A DNA stretch of 64,000 bases, taken from assembly GCA_011009095.1 (NCBI GenBank), contig VTPC01004109.1, positions 65,322 through 129,321 on the forward strand, written 5' to 3'. Every line of letters begins with the position of its first letter. Positions within the stretch are counted from its first letter, which is position 1. Position numbers and translations under genes: made by a program. Below the pieces are notes generated by a model. That model was not told the DNA's origin and did no database searches. It saw nothing but the letters and a program-made list of their open reading frames with translations. Of this stretch, positions 45,675 to 58,800 are shown one piece after another. The stretch is from Ignelater luminosus (lineage: Eukaryota > Arthropoda > Insecta > Coleoptera > Elateridae).

Positions 45675-48600
45675 TGTTGGCATCATCTCCCACGGCAGTA
45701 AGAGAACTAAATAAAGAATGTAATTAGGTCAGTAGTAAACCGTAGCGCAGACAGAAAATCGCGGAAAGAAGAGTAAAAGCAAAAACGGAGTATTATGTTC
45801 CAATTTATTAATTTAGAATTTGCAGTGTACACACAGCACACACCTAGATTGTTTTGGCCTATTTTGCAAAATAATTTACATATCAATAATTTGTACACAG
45901 AGTGTTCGACAGACAAAGATTTTCAACTTCAATATTGTACAATGAAAAAAAAATTAGTTAAAGGTTTCAAAAGATTCTAGTCTTGATTTTTTGATTCCTA
46001 GAAGAAATATAAGATACGTAATTTCTAAATTAAAAAAAATTGTTTCATAAAATTAAAGACAGTTCAAGCTGTGTCGTGTATGCATTGTATACTTAGGAAC
46101 TGTACAGACAAGGTTACTTAGATGTTGGATTTAAAATTGAAAGTCCGTTATCATTATTTTGTACTTTAAAGACTAAACGCTGTTTATTTTAGTAGTCGAT
46201 TGTTTGCAGTTTTATAGGTACATAATTCACGATTATTAATCAGTTTTTTTCTAAATAAATTAGTATTGATTTTCCTAACACTGTCTTTTGAATATTGCTA
46301 ACACTTGTGGTTTTATGGAAGTAATTTATAATAGCTGCTCTCTCTGTAATTTAAAAATATATTTCAGCAGTGTTTTATAACATTTCGAAATTCGTCATAA
46401 TTACGATAATGCTACGAATTATGATCAATCACATAATAGTAACTAACATAAGAATAATTCGTGAGTATTTTAAAAATTGGAGCTACAGCTACTCATTATA
46501 AAAACAACAAAAAACAAAAGTTTTTTATATAACGTACTTTTGGTGTTTAATGAACGATAAAAATTATACAGTAAATTAAGTAGTTTCTTTTTTATTAAAG
46601 ATGGCGTTTGTTATTGTAAAGTAAATTAATAAAATTAAGAAGGTTACTGGGAAAATCTGTCATGATTTTTAGTTCACGTTACAAACAAGAGAAATCTGAT
46701 TAAAACTTCAGATAGCAAAATCTAATTAAAAAACAAATTAATTCGTTATTCATAAACATTACGGCTAGAATAAATTAATTCATAACGTTGAATCAATATC
46801 AAAAAATTTATTAAGGCTTTAATAAGATACGGTATTCTATTTCTTGTTCCAAATTAAAACTGTACCTATGCTAAATTGATGCAAGAAAAAAATAAGATGT
46901 TAGAAATTTGAATTTACATATCAGAATCTTTCTGGGCTTAGCTTTGCAGTCAATTTAATCTTCTTACATGTCCTGAATTTTGTGCCCTCATAACTCTTCA
47001 ATGAACAAATAAAAGGCAGGTGCCAAATTTAGATTTCAAACAGGACAGGGCATTACTGACCAGGAGACATTAATACGATGGGCAGCCCTAGCCGACAAAT
47101 ATCCTAGTTTTGGAGGACGGTTTCACCTTTCAGCTGATGTCCTGCTGCGTGTCCAGAGAAGTGGAAAATGTCAGAAATAGCCCCCACTAGTTCTAAGTTA
47201 GCTAGTAATAGAAACTAAGTAAATGATTAATTAATTTGCTAATTTTAAGAAAGCCATGTGAAAAACTTTGCAGATCCTAACTGCAGCCACCTACAAATAA
47301 TATTATTTATTTACTTCTTCACCCTTGTTCACATCAATATTGTATTATACAGCTATAGTCTTGTTGTAAGTTCTAAAACAATATTAATGTTACGAGTTAT
47401 GATTTAAATTAAAAACCACATTATGGTTTCACCCTAAATCATGCCCATGTCACATTTTATCTATACTCAAATCGAACAATTCTTGCACACGATACCTTAA
47501 AAGTCTTACTGGCTGGTTTTTAGTTTCGGTATCATGGATATCTATCATCTGATTTCAGCAGTTTTCAAAAGTTTTTTAGTCACTGTTGACGATTATTCTG
47601 TTTGAATCACTCTAACAATACCATCAACTTTTCATTGTTTATTATATTTATACTTTTGGAAAACGTTGTTTTTATGTTTGTTTCAAATTCAGTCGACTTT
47701 AAGTGTAACTGCATTGATGTATGCATACGCTAAAGAACATTTTCTTTATTGTATTCTGCAGCCAGCCAGCCAGTTGTCATGATGGCACATTTGCAAAAAA
47801 GTCTGTAAACTACATCCCACTAATGCAAAGCCTACATAATAAAAAAAATCTGATTTTTTTTAAAACCAATGCTAAATGATACATTGTAGGATTGGTAGAT
47901 TCTCGATGAAAACAATCTACACGTGGAATCCAAATATGTGAAAATGTCACTGGCAGCATATTTAAGGTTAAAAGATGGCATTGTATCATACATACATGCA
48001 ACACTATATGCACGAAAAACTGGAATTAATTGATAAGAGAGTTTAATACCAAAACCAACGGTTTTCGAGATTTTGTTTTAGCTTTGGTAATAATGCAGTA
48101 GTAAAAAATCGGATTAAGTGGAACATTTTGCATTTCTAACTAAATCTCGAAGCATAACCAAAGTAAAATCTTGGAATTTATTGCTAAAACTAAAATCTGT
48201 CGTTTTTTTTCCGTATGAGTGGTAAAAAGCCTCTGTAAGTAATTTTGGATCAAATTTGTCAGGGAATTTCCAGCAAACCATATAGTATGATTTTATGTGT
48301 TAATCCAGTTGCCAAAGAGAATTTCTGGCTTCAGTCTAGACACTTCTGCTTTAAAATTAAATTTCATATCAAAAGTTCTCATGTTTAAGCCCTGGGGGGG
48401 ATAATACAAAATTCATTCAAAAGTTCTTAATTTCAGTAGAATCGCAAAAGCTTTAAGAGGCTTGTTTTTTGTTTTTACAATATCCAGCGTAATGACTTCT
48501 GAACAATTAAGGCTAGCTTGCTGAATTTATCTTTAGCAACGATAACTTAAAAAACAACAGTGGCTTTCCCAAAAAGGAACTAACATATTAGGTTGCAGAA

Positions 48601-49250
48601 TCAAAGCGGATTGAAGAATCAAAATAATAATACTGATTTTGCTGAAGGTTATGTTAAAGCGTTTGGATGTAAATTCCTAGCTACTTTCCTCTCTTTCATT
48701 CCATTGATATGGTATCAAAGTCATCGACTTATTACTATAAACAACGCTAATTTATTAATATCAGTAAAGCTGCCACAGCTCTACTGTACCACCTCTAGGG
48801 CATCCCAAAACCTTAGCCTTAGACCTTCTAGACTAGAAAGTGATATAACCGCCTGCTCGTTTCGGTCACCAATTGAGATTCCCTATAGTTGAGAATAAAT
48901 CAAGTTCTGCCCTCCAATGAAGCACTTCAAGATCAGACTTTGCCTTCTATTAACCCTTTAAGTCAAGCTAACTAAATACGAGCAGGGATCCAGCAGCTTC
49001 TGTTTATCTGATTCATATGCGTTTTTCAAATCTCCCCATGCATTAACCTTACTTTGTAACAAAGTTAACCGATCTTTTTTATAATCCTACATGGAACTTT
49101 TTCTGAAGTTCTTCGCCTTCAAATTTTATATTATTGTCAGATTTAGATATTTCTAGCTTATCGTTACCTCTCTGTTTTATCCTAAACAAGAAAGTGCTTA
49201 TTAAGGGAAATGAAAATCGTTGCGGTATAGGGAACAGTCCGATAAGATTG
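45675..49250. other. long AT-rich region without recognised genes
   Basis: Short frames only. I do not recognise anything in 47020-47180, although it is less AT-rich than its surroundings. A short CCAG run lies at about 47760. Confidence 0.4.
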
Positions 49251-49256
49251 CAAACA

Positions 49257-49957
49257 ACGCACTATGTCCAATATGGGTACAAATTCGATCATGAGTATTT
49301 TTTTATCTTGGATGATAGAATGAGTGACTTTAAGGTAAGTTTCAACAGACTCAGATGTAAACAAGTTTAAATAATGCCTGTGGAACCAAAAAACCCGAAA
49401 AAAATACAAAAAAAAAACTGAATCTTGGTGTTTTCGGTTTTTCTCTGGTGACTTCAACAGTCTAAGCAATCTAAGCATTTATCTCAATACCTAATGAGAT
49501 TAGATACCGATTTTCATTGAATTCCACCAGATAATTTCAGAGAAGATGGAAATTCTGTTAATCAGAAGGATCAAGTTTGGACTAGCCTGAACACTTTGGG
49601 CCTGAGTTGGTGCAGAGTACTATTCAACCAAAAGAATCCTTATTTCTTGTAGTGTCTTTCACTGCTACAACTGAGTCGTTGCAGCAAGTCGGCTAGGAGA
49701 TATACGACATTAAATATGCTTAAATTGCCACCGCAACGGAAGTTAGAACTTCTTAATCCTTTAATGAAGTGGAACCAGCCACAGGGGAAGGAGTCCACCG
49801 TCGTAAAATAAACCGCTTGTGCAATTGCTTCTACGGGCATTATTTCAACTTGTTTACATCTGAATCTGTTGAAACTTACCTTAGGATCACTCATTCTATC
49901 ATGCAAGATCAAAAAATACCCCTGACCTAAATTGCACCCATATTGGACATAGTGCAA
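49257..49957. repeat. inverted pair of ~124-bp repeats
   Basis: Arms at 49257-49380 and 49835-49957 are about 85-90 percent complementary, separated by about 455 bp. Read 5' to 3' in their own directions, both encode a similar short frame (HYVQYG, then YF-IL, DRMSD-KVSFNR and RCKQV). Each contains AAGGTAAGT, a perfect splice-donor sequence. Either they are ends of an unknown mobile element or copies of a repeat in opposite orientation. Confidence 0.6.
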
Positions 49958-49959
49958 CG

Positions 49960-50445
49960 AATTAAACTATCTTCAAAAGTAGACTAACTTGATAAGACTT
50001 CTTTTTGTTAAGTATCCAAGCTGGTGCCTGCTACATACTGTAACTAATTTAAACCAGCAATATTATTTTAACCTAAATAATGCTAAGGGTCTTAGAGCTG
50101 AGAATACCGTCTACTGCGATTTGCTAAAGGCTCTAAATATTTTTCACGCTTTTTTGTAGTGTAATCACTAACACAGTAGCGTGCCCAGAAATTTCTCAGA
50201 ATGTGGCGGAATAACACTAGGTAGATGAGCAATAATAGGTATTCAGAAATGAAAGTCATAAAAAATTTACCCCGCAAATTAAAATATATTTTGGCTTGGA
50301 GAGGGTTTGACCTCCCCCCTTGCGCATGCCACTACACTAACGTATTTTACTTTTCACTGTTAATCTTTTATACTAACTCAAAGAATCTCACCCGTTCAAG
50401 TTTTCCCACTAGGTCAGCCGGTGTAAAGGAATTGGGAGAACCTCA
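49960..50445. other. spacer
   Basis: No recognised gene. Confidence 0.4.
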
Positions 50446-50449
50446 GTAT

Positions 50450-51480
50450 TAGTGTGATGAAAAAGCCTGTCTTTTTGCCTTTACGCAAGTTTTTATATTT
50501 TCTTAGTTACACCAGAAATCTGAAACTCATTGTGGATGTTACTGTTTCTGATATACCAAGAAGCATCAACGATGTTTCTCAGCATTTTGTTTTAAGATTT
50601 TTGGATCTTCTGTACATTTTTGGGTGCAGCGCAGTCCCATAGCTAGATGTCATATGTCCAAATGGACCTTAAAATCTACTTGTATATTAGCCGTTTCTGT
50701 TCATAAGACATTATATTTTCTTGTATTTGAATCCTAGTTCTTGCCTTTTGTTTTTGATGTGTTCGCAGCACAGTTTGGCATCAAGGTTCATTTCTAGGTA
50801 TTTTTCAATCAGTTTTATTTGCCACTTTTTGTCCATTTGTAGTTTGCTTGTCACATTTTCTTTATTTTTGTCTGTCGCTAATATTGTGCCATCAGCAAAG
50901 GTGGCAATTGTTATATTCTCTTCTTATAAAAAAATAATAACTTGTTTCACATGATTTTTCTTACATTACCTCAAACAGTCTACTAGAGACGTATGATATA
51001 AATATCTTAACAAACAGTTTATGTAGCATATTTCTCAACTTGTTGCTCTTCGTGCAAAAATTTGTCAAATGCTTGAGCAACGTCTAGAAATACCGACGAT
51101 TATCTCGCATTATATCGAATCCTTCATCTACTTTAGCATAACTTGCTGAGATCTTTTTGGAAATGAAAAAGTCAAGCAGATCTGGTTTCTGGATTTATTT
51201 ATTTAAATAGGTAAGGATTACCTGCAGAATAATGTTTGCATCCTTTAATACTTCCAATACTGCATTCAAACGTTATGTGTTTGTTAAATTAAAGTCACCT
51301 TCTACAATAAAGTTGTTTTCAAATTTGTGTAGTGTAGGAACGTATAGTTTCTTCTTTCTTCAGATTATGTTTGGGTGGAAGATATGCTGTTGCTACAGTT
51401 ATGTACTCTTCTTCTTTCAGTCATCATTGTTATTGTCACGACTTGCATTTTTTTGTTGTATTTCGTATTTTTCATAACGC
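50450..51480 (-). pseudogene. Jockey-clade LINE ORF2 fragment
   Basis: On the minus strand, from about 51330 downward: NNFIVEGDFNLTNT and PDLLDFFISKKISASYAKVD, EGFDIM (endonuclease), SVFLDVAQAFDKFLHEEQQ (reverse transcriptase, catalytic Asp in FLDVAQAFD), ITIATFADGTILATDK (FADD box changed to FADG), LDAKLCCEHIKNKRQELGFK and YGTALHPKMYRRSKNLKTKC. The order is that of Jockey ORF2, with a large deletion between endonuclease and RT and many frameshifts and stops. It is inactive. Confidence 0.85.
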
Positions 51481-51519
51481 ATGGTATTTTCTTTAACTAT
51501 TATCATATTAAAGACTAAA

Positions 51520-53426
51520 GAAGGCTGCTATCGGGAAGAAGTGGATATTGGAAAAGTTAGAAGAGTTAAATAAAAAGGAGATGGGGCAAGAAATGGAAAG
51601 AGAGATAAAAGATTCAGTTAGTGCACAAGAGAAGTAGGGCAGGATAAAGGGGGGGTATAGAAACAGTTAAATAGTATGAAAATCATTGGCTATCGAAAAG
51701 AAAAAAAGTTACATTTGAAATGATAGCCACAATGAAGGAGAGGAGAAGGTTCAGAAACCAAAATACAGAGGAAAGAAGGAAGTGTTACAGGAAAACAACA
51801 GTCTCGGAAGGATTACATACAAGACGAGGAATGATTGGTTTCAGAAAAGATACAAGGAAATAGAGGAGTTAGAAAGAGCTAGGAAGCATGACATTCTGTA
51901 CTATAAAGTTAGATTTATTAACTGGGATGGAAGAAAGCGAAATGTTAGAAGTGGAAATCAGGTAGCTACAGAGAACAAACAGGCAGTGTTACTGAAGAAC
52001 GAAGAAGATGTGCTAGGTAGATGGAAAGATATGGAAGTCCTGTATGTAACTAGAAAAAAACCACAAGAAGTGAAAACAGCGAGAGAGAGAGAGAGAGTAG
52101 AAAGTAGAGGAAGATAATAGGGGAGAAGGAATTTTAGAAACGAAAGTGGTGGCGGCAATAAAGGAGATAAAAGAAGGGAAGGCAGACGGTACCAATTGAG
52201 CTGATAAAGTGCTTGCAGGGAGAAGGTATGAAGGAAGTCACATAGCTCTGCGATATGATTTAAAAGAGTGGACAATGGCCAAAAACTTTTCTACGGTTGG
52301 AAATAATTACCCATCCCAAGAAGAAGGATGCAAAGAAATGCAAAGGTAAGGCTAATTACACATGCAGCAAAGATATTGTTGAGAGTGCTAAATAAAAGCC
52401 TAACTAGAAAGATGGGAAAGAACGTAGCAGAACAGCAGTATGGATGTAGAAAAGGTATGGGCACAAAAGATACAATAGGTGTAGTACATACGATTGGAGA
52501 GAAATATCTTCAGAAGGGAAGAAGATTGAGCATCTGTTTTGTTGTGTGTGCTAGGAAAAGTTGATGAGGATATTAGAAAAAAAATGGGTGAATTGGAGAG
52601 AACAAAGGCTCATAGCAAGTTTGTATTTAAATCAGGAAGGGGTCATCAGGTTGGGAGATAAAAGAACGGGTTGGTTTAACATCCGAAGAGAAGTAAGACA
52701 AGGATGTCCATTGTCGCCTACGCTCTTTAACGTATATATGGTCGAGAGTTGCTGGATAAAGGGAAAATAAGTGGAAGTGGGATGAAGAAGAATAGTAAGT
52801 ATAAGCTTGTTCCAACATCTGCATGATATGAGGAATGACTTCGGGCTAAGGATAACTGTAAAGAAAACGAAGGTAATGAAGATTGGAGGTGAGGAAAATA
52901 TGATGGTAAATATAGATGGAGAAAGAATTGAGCAAGTGGGCAGGTATATGTATTTGGGTACAAAACTAACAACGAGCTGGAGAAGTGAGAATAAGATAAA
53001 AACGAGGATTGTAATGGGAAAAGAAGCTTTTTCGAAGAAATGGAGAGTAATGACAAGTATAGTCGATTTAGATCTAAGGAAAAGATTGGTGCAGTGTTTC
53101 ATATGGAGTGTGTCTTTGTACGGGAGTGGGACATGACACTGCTGAAAAAAGACAAAGGAAGGGTTGCTGCTTTTGAGATGTGGTTGTGGAGAAGACTATT
53201 AGGCATTAAATGGACAGACCGGATAAGGAATGAGGAAGTTTTGGAGAGTATAGGGGAACGAAGCGAACTGTTGGATGTTGCAAACAAAAAGAAAAAGAAC
53301 TGGCTAGGATATGTACTGAGGAGGGATTGCTTAATGAAAGACGTTTTAAAGGGTTTTGTTGCAGGAAAGAAACGAATAGAAAGGAGAAGATTGAAGATGA
53401 CGGATTGGACTGCGTATTTAGGTTAA
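51520..53426 (+). pseudogene. LINE ORF2 fragment lacking the RT active site
   Basis: A second, different LINE on the plus strand. It starts with EMIATMKERRRFRNQNTEER (about 51719) and GRITYKTRNDWFQKRYKEIE. RT motifs follow: AAIKEIKEGKADGT, LITHAAKILLRVLNKSLTRK, EQQYGCRKGMGTKD, VRQGCPLSPTLFNVYM. The frame then passes from about 52740 to LHDMRNDFGLRITVKKTKVM, missing the FADD catalytic segment. The tail has GRYMYLGTKLTTSWRSENKI, LYGSGT and KNWLGYVLRRDCLMKDVLKG, ending near 53426. A (GA)n run sits at 52079-52095. Confidence 0.85.
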
Positions 53427-53429
53427 TGC

Positions 53430-53550
53430 TATTTTATATAAATTCAAGATGCGACACAACAACTATTCACTTAACATAAACAACAAAACTTGTTTCTTTT
53501 ATTAACCCAAATGAGTTAAGCTTATCATTACAATATAGAAATATTAATTA
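53430..53550. other. 3' flank of LINE
   Basis: No recognised feature. Confidence 0.4.
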
Positions 53551-53556
53551 CCTATC

Positions 53557-53632
53557 GCTTTACTTGCTCAATTGGTAAAGCATTAGTCCGGGGTATCAGA
53601 AATGTGGGTTCGATCCTTACTTGAAATCTAAT
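53557..53632 (+). repeat. tRNA-like relic or SINE head
   Basis: An A-box-like TTGCTCAATTGG (53564-53575, one mismatch to consensus) and a good B box GGTTCGATCC (53607-53616) lie at tRNA-like spacing. Neither acceptor nor anticodon stems pair properly, so this is more likely a pseudo-tRNA or SINE. Confidence 0.4.
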
Positions 53633-53639
53633 TTTTCTA

Positions 53640-56600
53640 ATGTGACAATTATTAATTAATAATAATAATTAACTTAGATAAAACGACTGTGTCAAATTTA
53701 TTAATTACATTGGAATCCACTAACTGTAAGAGTGATACCTTCCAATTTACTATTTTAATGCTACTATTTAATATGCCCATTAGTTATTTTCTGTATACTC
53801 TGTAATTGTAATATGATACGATATTCTGTATCCTCCTTACACAAATGGAAAAATTTTGGACTTGAAGAACAATGAATAATTTTTCAGAGGAAGAATGTCC
53901 TAGTTTATTTAATTCATGTGGTGTTGACAACAAGACTGGCAGTTTTAAAAATAGCTAAATGATATACTACCAATTTGTTATTTGATTCAGAAGAAATGTA
54001 TCTGCAAAACACAATTACATAAGTGAAAGAAGGAATATTAATAACGGAAACTTAATCTTTTATGCAAAATCTTATCTTATCCCAGTACCACTGAAGCTAT
54101 TTCAAACGTTTCCATTAAAAAAATTAATTATTCTTACATTACAGATAAGCTAGAATTAATTATCAAGCGTTCTATATGCTAGTTATATTCAATTGATGTC
54201 TTTAAGTGATAAATTCATGTTATTTTCATTATTCTAAAACTTCTCAATTCAAAATCTCAAAAAAACGTTTGCAGACCCAAAAAAATATAAAAGTAGGATC
54301 CAAGCTGAACATATAAAAAACTGAAGATTATAAACACTTTTTCTTACTGAAGGGTTTTTTGAAGGAGCGGGCGTCAACAAAAAGTAAAGGTATGTCAGAA
54401 ATTCAAAAGATGAATTCTACTTAATTAAGACCTATTGAACTACCTTGACAAAAAAAAGTCAATAAAAAAGAAAACCGCGACAAAAAATGGTTGTCTAATA
54501 AAATATGTCCATTCATAATCAATCAAGTTGTAATAATAAGCATTGTTAAGCGTAGATGATGAATAGACTTGGATGCTACCGCCTATGCTTAGGCATGTGC
54601 ATAAATTACATACGTATTGTTTACAAATGTTATGTAATTATAATTTATAAAAGCTTTTCTTCGACTGGTAAGAATGCGAGTCCTTGTAAAGGACTTTACG
54701 ATTTACTCTTTCAGAATAAATAATAAGATCGAGGTTTCTTTTTCTTAATCAAAAATGTTTATCAAGAAATATTTTAACAGATTAAAAAAGAGGAACAATA
54801 ATAATTCTGATGACGCATTTACTTTTCTAGTAAATAATGGTAGATAGGTATTTCAAAGAAGTGGTAGTGTTTCTATAATGGAACAGGATTTTTTTGTGAA
54901 AAGATAGATGAATCATCAAAGAAATCACTTGCTAACGTGAAAGGAAAATAAACTATTTTTGCTAAGGTGTTATTAAAATCCAAGCAGGTTAAAATTTACT
55001 CATGAAATTCTAGTAAAGGACAGGTAAAATTACGGGGCCATAACATAATCAAATCCTCTTATGTTACACTGGCCAGAGACGTATTCAATGTAAATTCTTT
55101 TTCAATAAATGCATGAAACACTGCCTTAAATTTAATCTATAAAATGTCTTAAAATTATTGTACCAAATTTTCACATTATTACACAACAATTCAAAATATT
55201 TCTGAGTTTCACTTTGTTTCTTTCTCTCTCATCTTCTGGCTTGTAACTACCTTAGTTGCTTCTTGGAGATACCACAGTTCAACTTCAATTCCTCTTAAAT
55301 GGCTTGGGAACGAAGACTTTAGCTCCAAAAAACCCTGTAGACCTAACATGGAAGATTTTATGATTTGATGTCTTTAGGTTACTAAAGCTGTAGGCTGTGC
55401 CATTTTGCACCAGTTTTAAAAATACTAAACACATAAAAATTTACATTTTGACTCAATTTTTTCTGGTAGTGAACGACGCTGCGAAGATTATTACTACTAG
55501 TCTACTACTAATTGTCTATTAATACCTAGTATATGGTAGATTTCATGGAGATTGTTTTAAAGAATTTAGCCTTAATAACCTTAAAAATTAGTTAACTACA
55601 GACAAGATTGTAAGGTGCAGCTGTTAACATAAAACACGTTCCATTGGTATGATAGAACTTTGGAACAACTTTATCAAAGGTTCCAGACGGTGGCGATTCG
55701 TTGTTGATTAATTATTAATGAGCAATCAAAAAACACGTTACTGAAACGAGCAAAATCAAGCCTTCCATATAGAACAATTGATTTGGTTAATCAGTGCTTC
55801 TCAAACCTTGTGAAGATTATGAGGCTTTGACTTCACATGGAGATTCCCATTTTCATCATCATAAAGAGTACGTTACCTTAGAGTTTTTCTGCTATACCTA
55901 TGTTGCTGTCGCAGCAGTGATTCTGGGAAATTCTTGTTATTTAGAATGAACGCTGACCTAATTTCTATGTCGTTTGTTATTGGCATTTATGTTCAACAAA
56001 TGTAGAACAAACACAAACAAATAACTTTTAATTCTAGATAATTTGTGGGCCTTCTAATAAAATCTCAAACATCCCTGTTTAAGTTAAGAAGGTATGGTCA
56101 TAAACTGTTTTCGTATGAAAGAGAACAATTCTAAAACAGGTCTTCTTCAAAGTCATTGGTTCAAAAGAAACTACAATAAAAACTATTCAGGGTAGATAAT
56201 GTCAACAAAAATCTGAACCCTCATTACTAAATGTTTGGGTTTTCCAAGCCCGTTCCGACTTTTCGGACGCATTTGTCCTTTCGTAGTAATCAGGCTTATT
56301 TATCAGATGAAGTTCTTTGAGCAAACAAATTTTTCATTTTATTTTTAAATTGAATCGTAGCAGAGCCCAGCCTAGAGTTTGGATCTTGGATTGAACTGAG
56401 CTTAAAACATCCTACGGGTATCTTATTTCCACATTTTAGATAGCCGTAGTTTCATATTTTACGAGTTTTTAATATAAAGAGTGTCCGCGAAATGCTCTAT
56501 GTTTAATGACTACATCCAAATGAAGATCACCATGAACGGTAACAACATTTAGATTCTGAGTGTGATCTTTGAAGTTACATTGTTCAGGGATAATTTCTAA

Positions 56601-57170
56601 ATAATTCAGAAAGTTAATTAACTGCGTTGTTAATGATAAGCAGGTTGCTAGCACGAAACCTGTATAATGGGAATCTGCTCATAACTTAAGTCTCTCTTTC
56701 CTGTAAAGCTGTATTCCACCAAAATTCAAAGACACAGTTTTTAAAATGCAATTGGCGTTCAAGTTGGCTAATATTCTGTTAACTATAGCTTTCTTCAGAT
56801 TTACCAATTTTTGCTTCATTTCGTTGCTAATGTAGTTTCTTAACTGCTGGGAATGAATTGTTTGCAATTCAGATAAATATACTGGACAAGCCTTGAAGGA
56901 AGGTCTCATTTGCTTATGATAACATGTAGTATTTCAAGAACTACTAACAATGAGTGATGTAGCAGTGCTTTGTAGATAGATAGATAATAAAGATGTTGAA
57001 CTCCTTCTAATGATATTTGTTTTTCTAGTTCTGAATACTACACCAGCTTGTTTATGGGCAACTCTTTACGCACTTGCACTGTTAAAATAACAATTTTGAT
57101 CGATATTCAACTAGCATGTTTCACTTTAATAGCTTTCTTTGTCAGTTTCGATGAAATCCAGAGACATCTG
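53640..57170. other. long AT-rich region without recognised genes
   Basis: Minus-strand frames at 56469-56909 are open for 61 and 76 codons but show no motif I recognise. Otherwise nothing. Confidence 0.4.
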
Positions 57171-57177
57171 TAGTGGC

Positions 57178-58800
57178 GTAGCAAAGGAGAGGCGGGGAGG
57201 GCAGGCCGCCTCGGGCAGCAGCAGACCAGGGGCGACAAAGCCGCCCTTCGTCTGCTGTTGCATTGGTGCTCGTTTCTAGTTCCTATTGGGTGCTCTAGTA
57301 GCGAACAAGTTTTAAGCGTTTGCGAGAATAACGTTTGTTGGTTCGTCAGTAGCAGTATTTATGCGTAAGAAAGAAACTATTTTTTACATTACATGTAAAA
57401 ATAGAGTAAAATATGTAAAGCCCGTTTACCATTATACTTTTGGTTGTTGATTTCATCAAAACCAAAGATAAGAACGCTGAACAGATGACGAAAATGATTT
57501 TGGAGAAGATCGACCAAGATGAACTCAACATTGAAAACTGTAGAGGCCAAACTTACAACGCTGCTGTTATGTTCGGATGACATACTGGAGTCCAAGCGAG
57601 AATTAAGACAGTTAACCCTAAGGCCCAGTTCGTCGCATGCACTAACCACTCTTTGAACCAAGTTCACTTCCTTCACTTCGGAATCTGTTACCTTTTTCGG
57701 GACGGTGGAGAAAATGTATTTGTTCTTTTCGTCATTAACTCATCTTTGGGACGTCTGGACTGCTGCTACTGGCCAAAGGATAAAACGCCTGATTGAAACC
57801 CGATGGATCTCAAGACAAGAAGCTGTTAAATTGTTGAAGACTTATTTTTCCAAGAACCTGGATGTTCTCAAAGAGTTAAGCATCGATAAAAGAGAAAATG
57901 CAGTGACTCTGTCGGATGCTGGGATGCTGTTGCTGCTAATGCACTCGTTTTCTTTTCTTTGTTATCTCGAGTTGTGGTCTGAAATCCTTTCAGAGATTAA
58001 CGATGCTCAGGCTTACCTGCAGACAAGCTACTGGACGTTTAACAGCGTGAGTCAAAAATTGGAGCATTGAAGATATTTTTAGTTGAACAGCAAAATAAGA
58101 CAGTGGACTGCAGTTTTAGCCACTCTAAACAGTTGTGCAAGGAACTTGGAATCTAAGTTGAGCCTCGAAGAACAACAAAGAGAAAGCAACCTTTCGGTGA
58201 TAAATCGAAAGGTGCAAACTTGACCTACGAAGAAGAACTACACCTGGGAGTGTTCGCATCCATAGACCGAATAATTCACGAAATTAGTTCAAGGTTTGAG
58301 CAATTGGAAGAGTTGGCGAAGAAATTTTCCGTGTTGACCCCCGCAAACTTCTTTAATTCGGAATACGTCTGCAATTCGGTTAATTTTCCGGATGAAATCG
58401 ATAAGGTGGAATTCCTGATCGAACGATATCGTTTTTGAAACTTTGTTGACGCATCTCAGGACCACCAAAAGCTCGTTCAGGAAGGACCGTTGGAATTGTT
58501 ACAGTTTATCCAATAGTATAACCTCAATACCTCCGTCCCCAACCTGGTGATACTATTGCGAATTTGTTTGGCCATCGGTATCTGTGTTGCGAACTGCAAA
58601 AAGAGCTTGTCAAAGTTAAAACTGATTAAGTCCTACTTGAGGTGCACTATGAGCCAGCTGAGGTTGTCCAATCTGGCTGAATTGTCCATTGAGCAAGAAC
58701 TTACAAACCAGATAGATTTCGAAGAAACGATAACCAAGTTTACTGCTCTTAAAGCTAGGAAAGTTTGCTTTTAAGTTTCAAGCATTGTAGTTTTATTTTT
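57178..58800 (+). mobile_element. ZMYM1-like hAT element, 5' end and body
   Basis: Begins with the GC-rich block AGTGGCGTAGCAAAGG, GGGCAGGCCGCCTCGGGCAG and GGGGCGACAAAGCCGCC, the style of terminal sequence seen on this hAT group. It runs into the broken transposase. I could not identify a matching right end; GGGGCGACAAAATG at about 59094 may be a remnant. Confidence 0.5.
57450..58774 (+). pseudogene. ZMYM1/DUF4371-type hAT transposase fragment
   Basis: Frames in order: EQMTKMILEKIDQDELNIEN, CRGQTYNAAVMFG (the CRGQ.YD hAT motif with D changed to N), PKAQFVACTNHSLN, LTHLWDVWTAATGQRIKRLI with ETRWISR (conserved Trp), AYLQTSYWTF, TYEEELHLGVFASIDRIIHE, and finally CKKSLSKLKLIKSYLRCTMS plus LRLSNLAELSIEQEL, the C-terminal dimerisation motif (normally CERSFSKLK), ending FTALKARKVCF at 58774. 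The N-terminal TTF zinc finger is missing. Stops and frameshifts occur near 57580, 58068, 58165 and 58440. Confidence 0.85.

Noticed and set aside
51958..53102. Several Ser/Leu-rich minus-strand frames
   Set aside because: Antisense shadows of the plus-strand LINE reverse transcriptase.
56469..56909. Two minus-strand frames of 61 and 76 codons near GTGTCCGCG
   Set aside because: No known motif, and no matching inverted end was found to make a mobile element of it.
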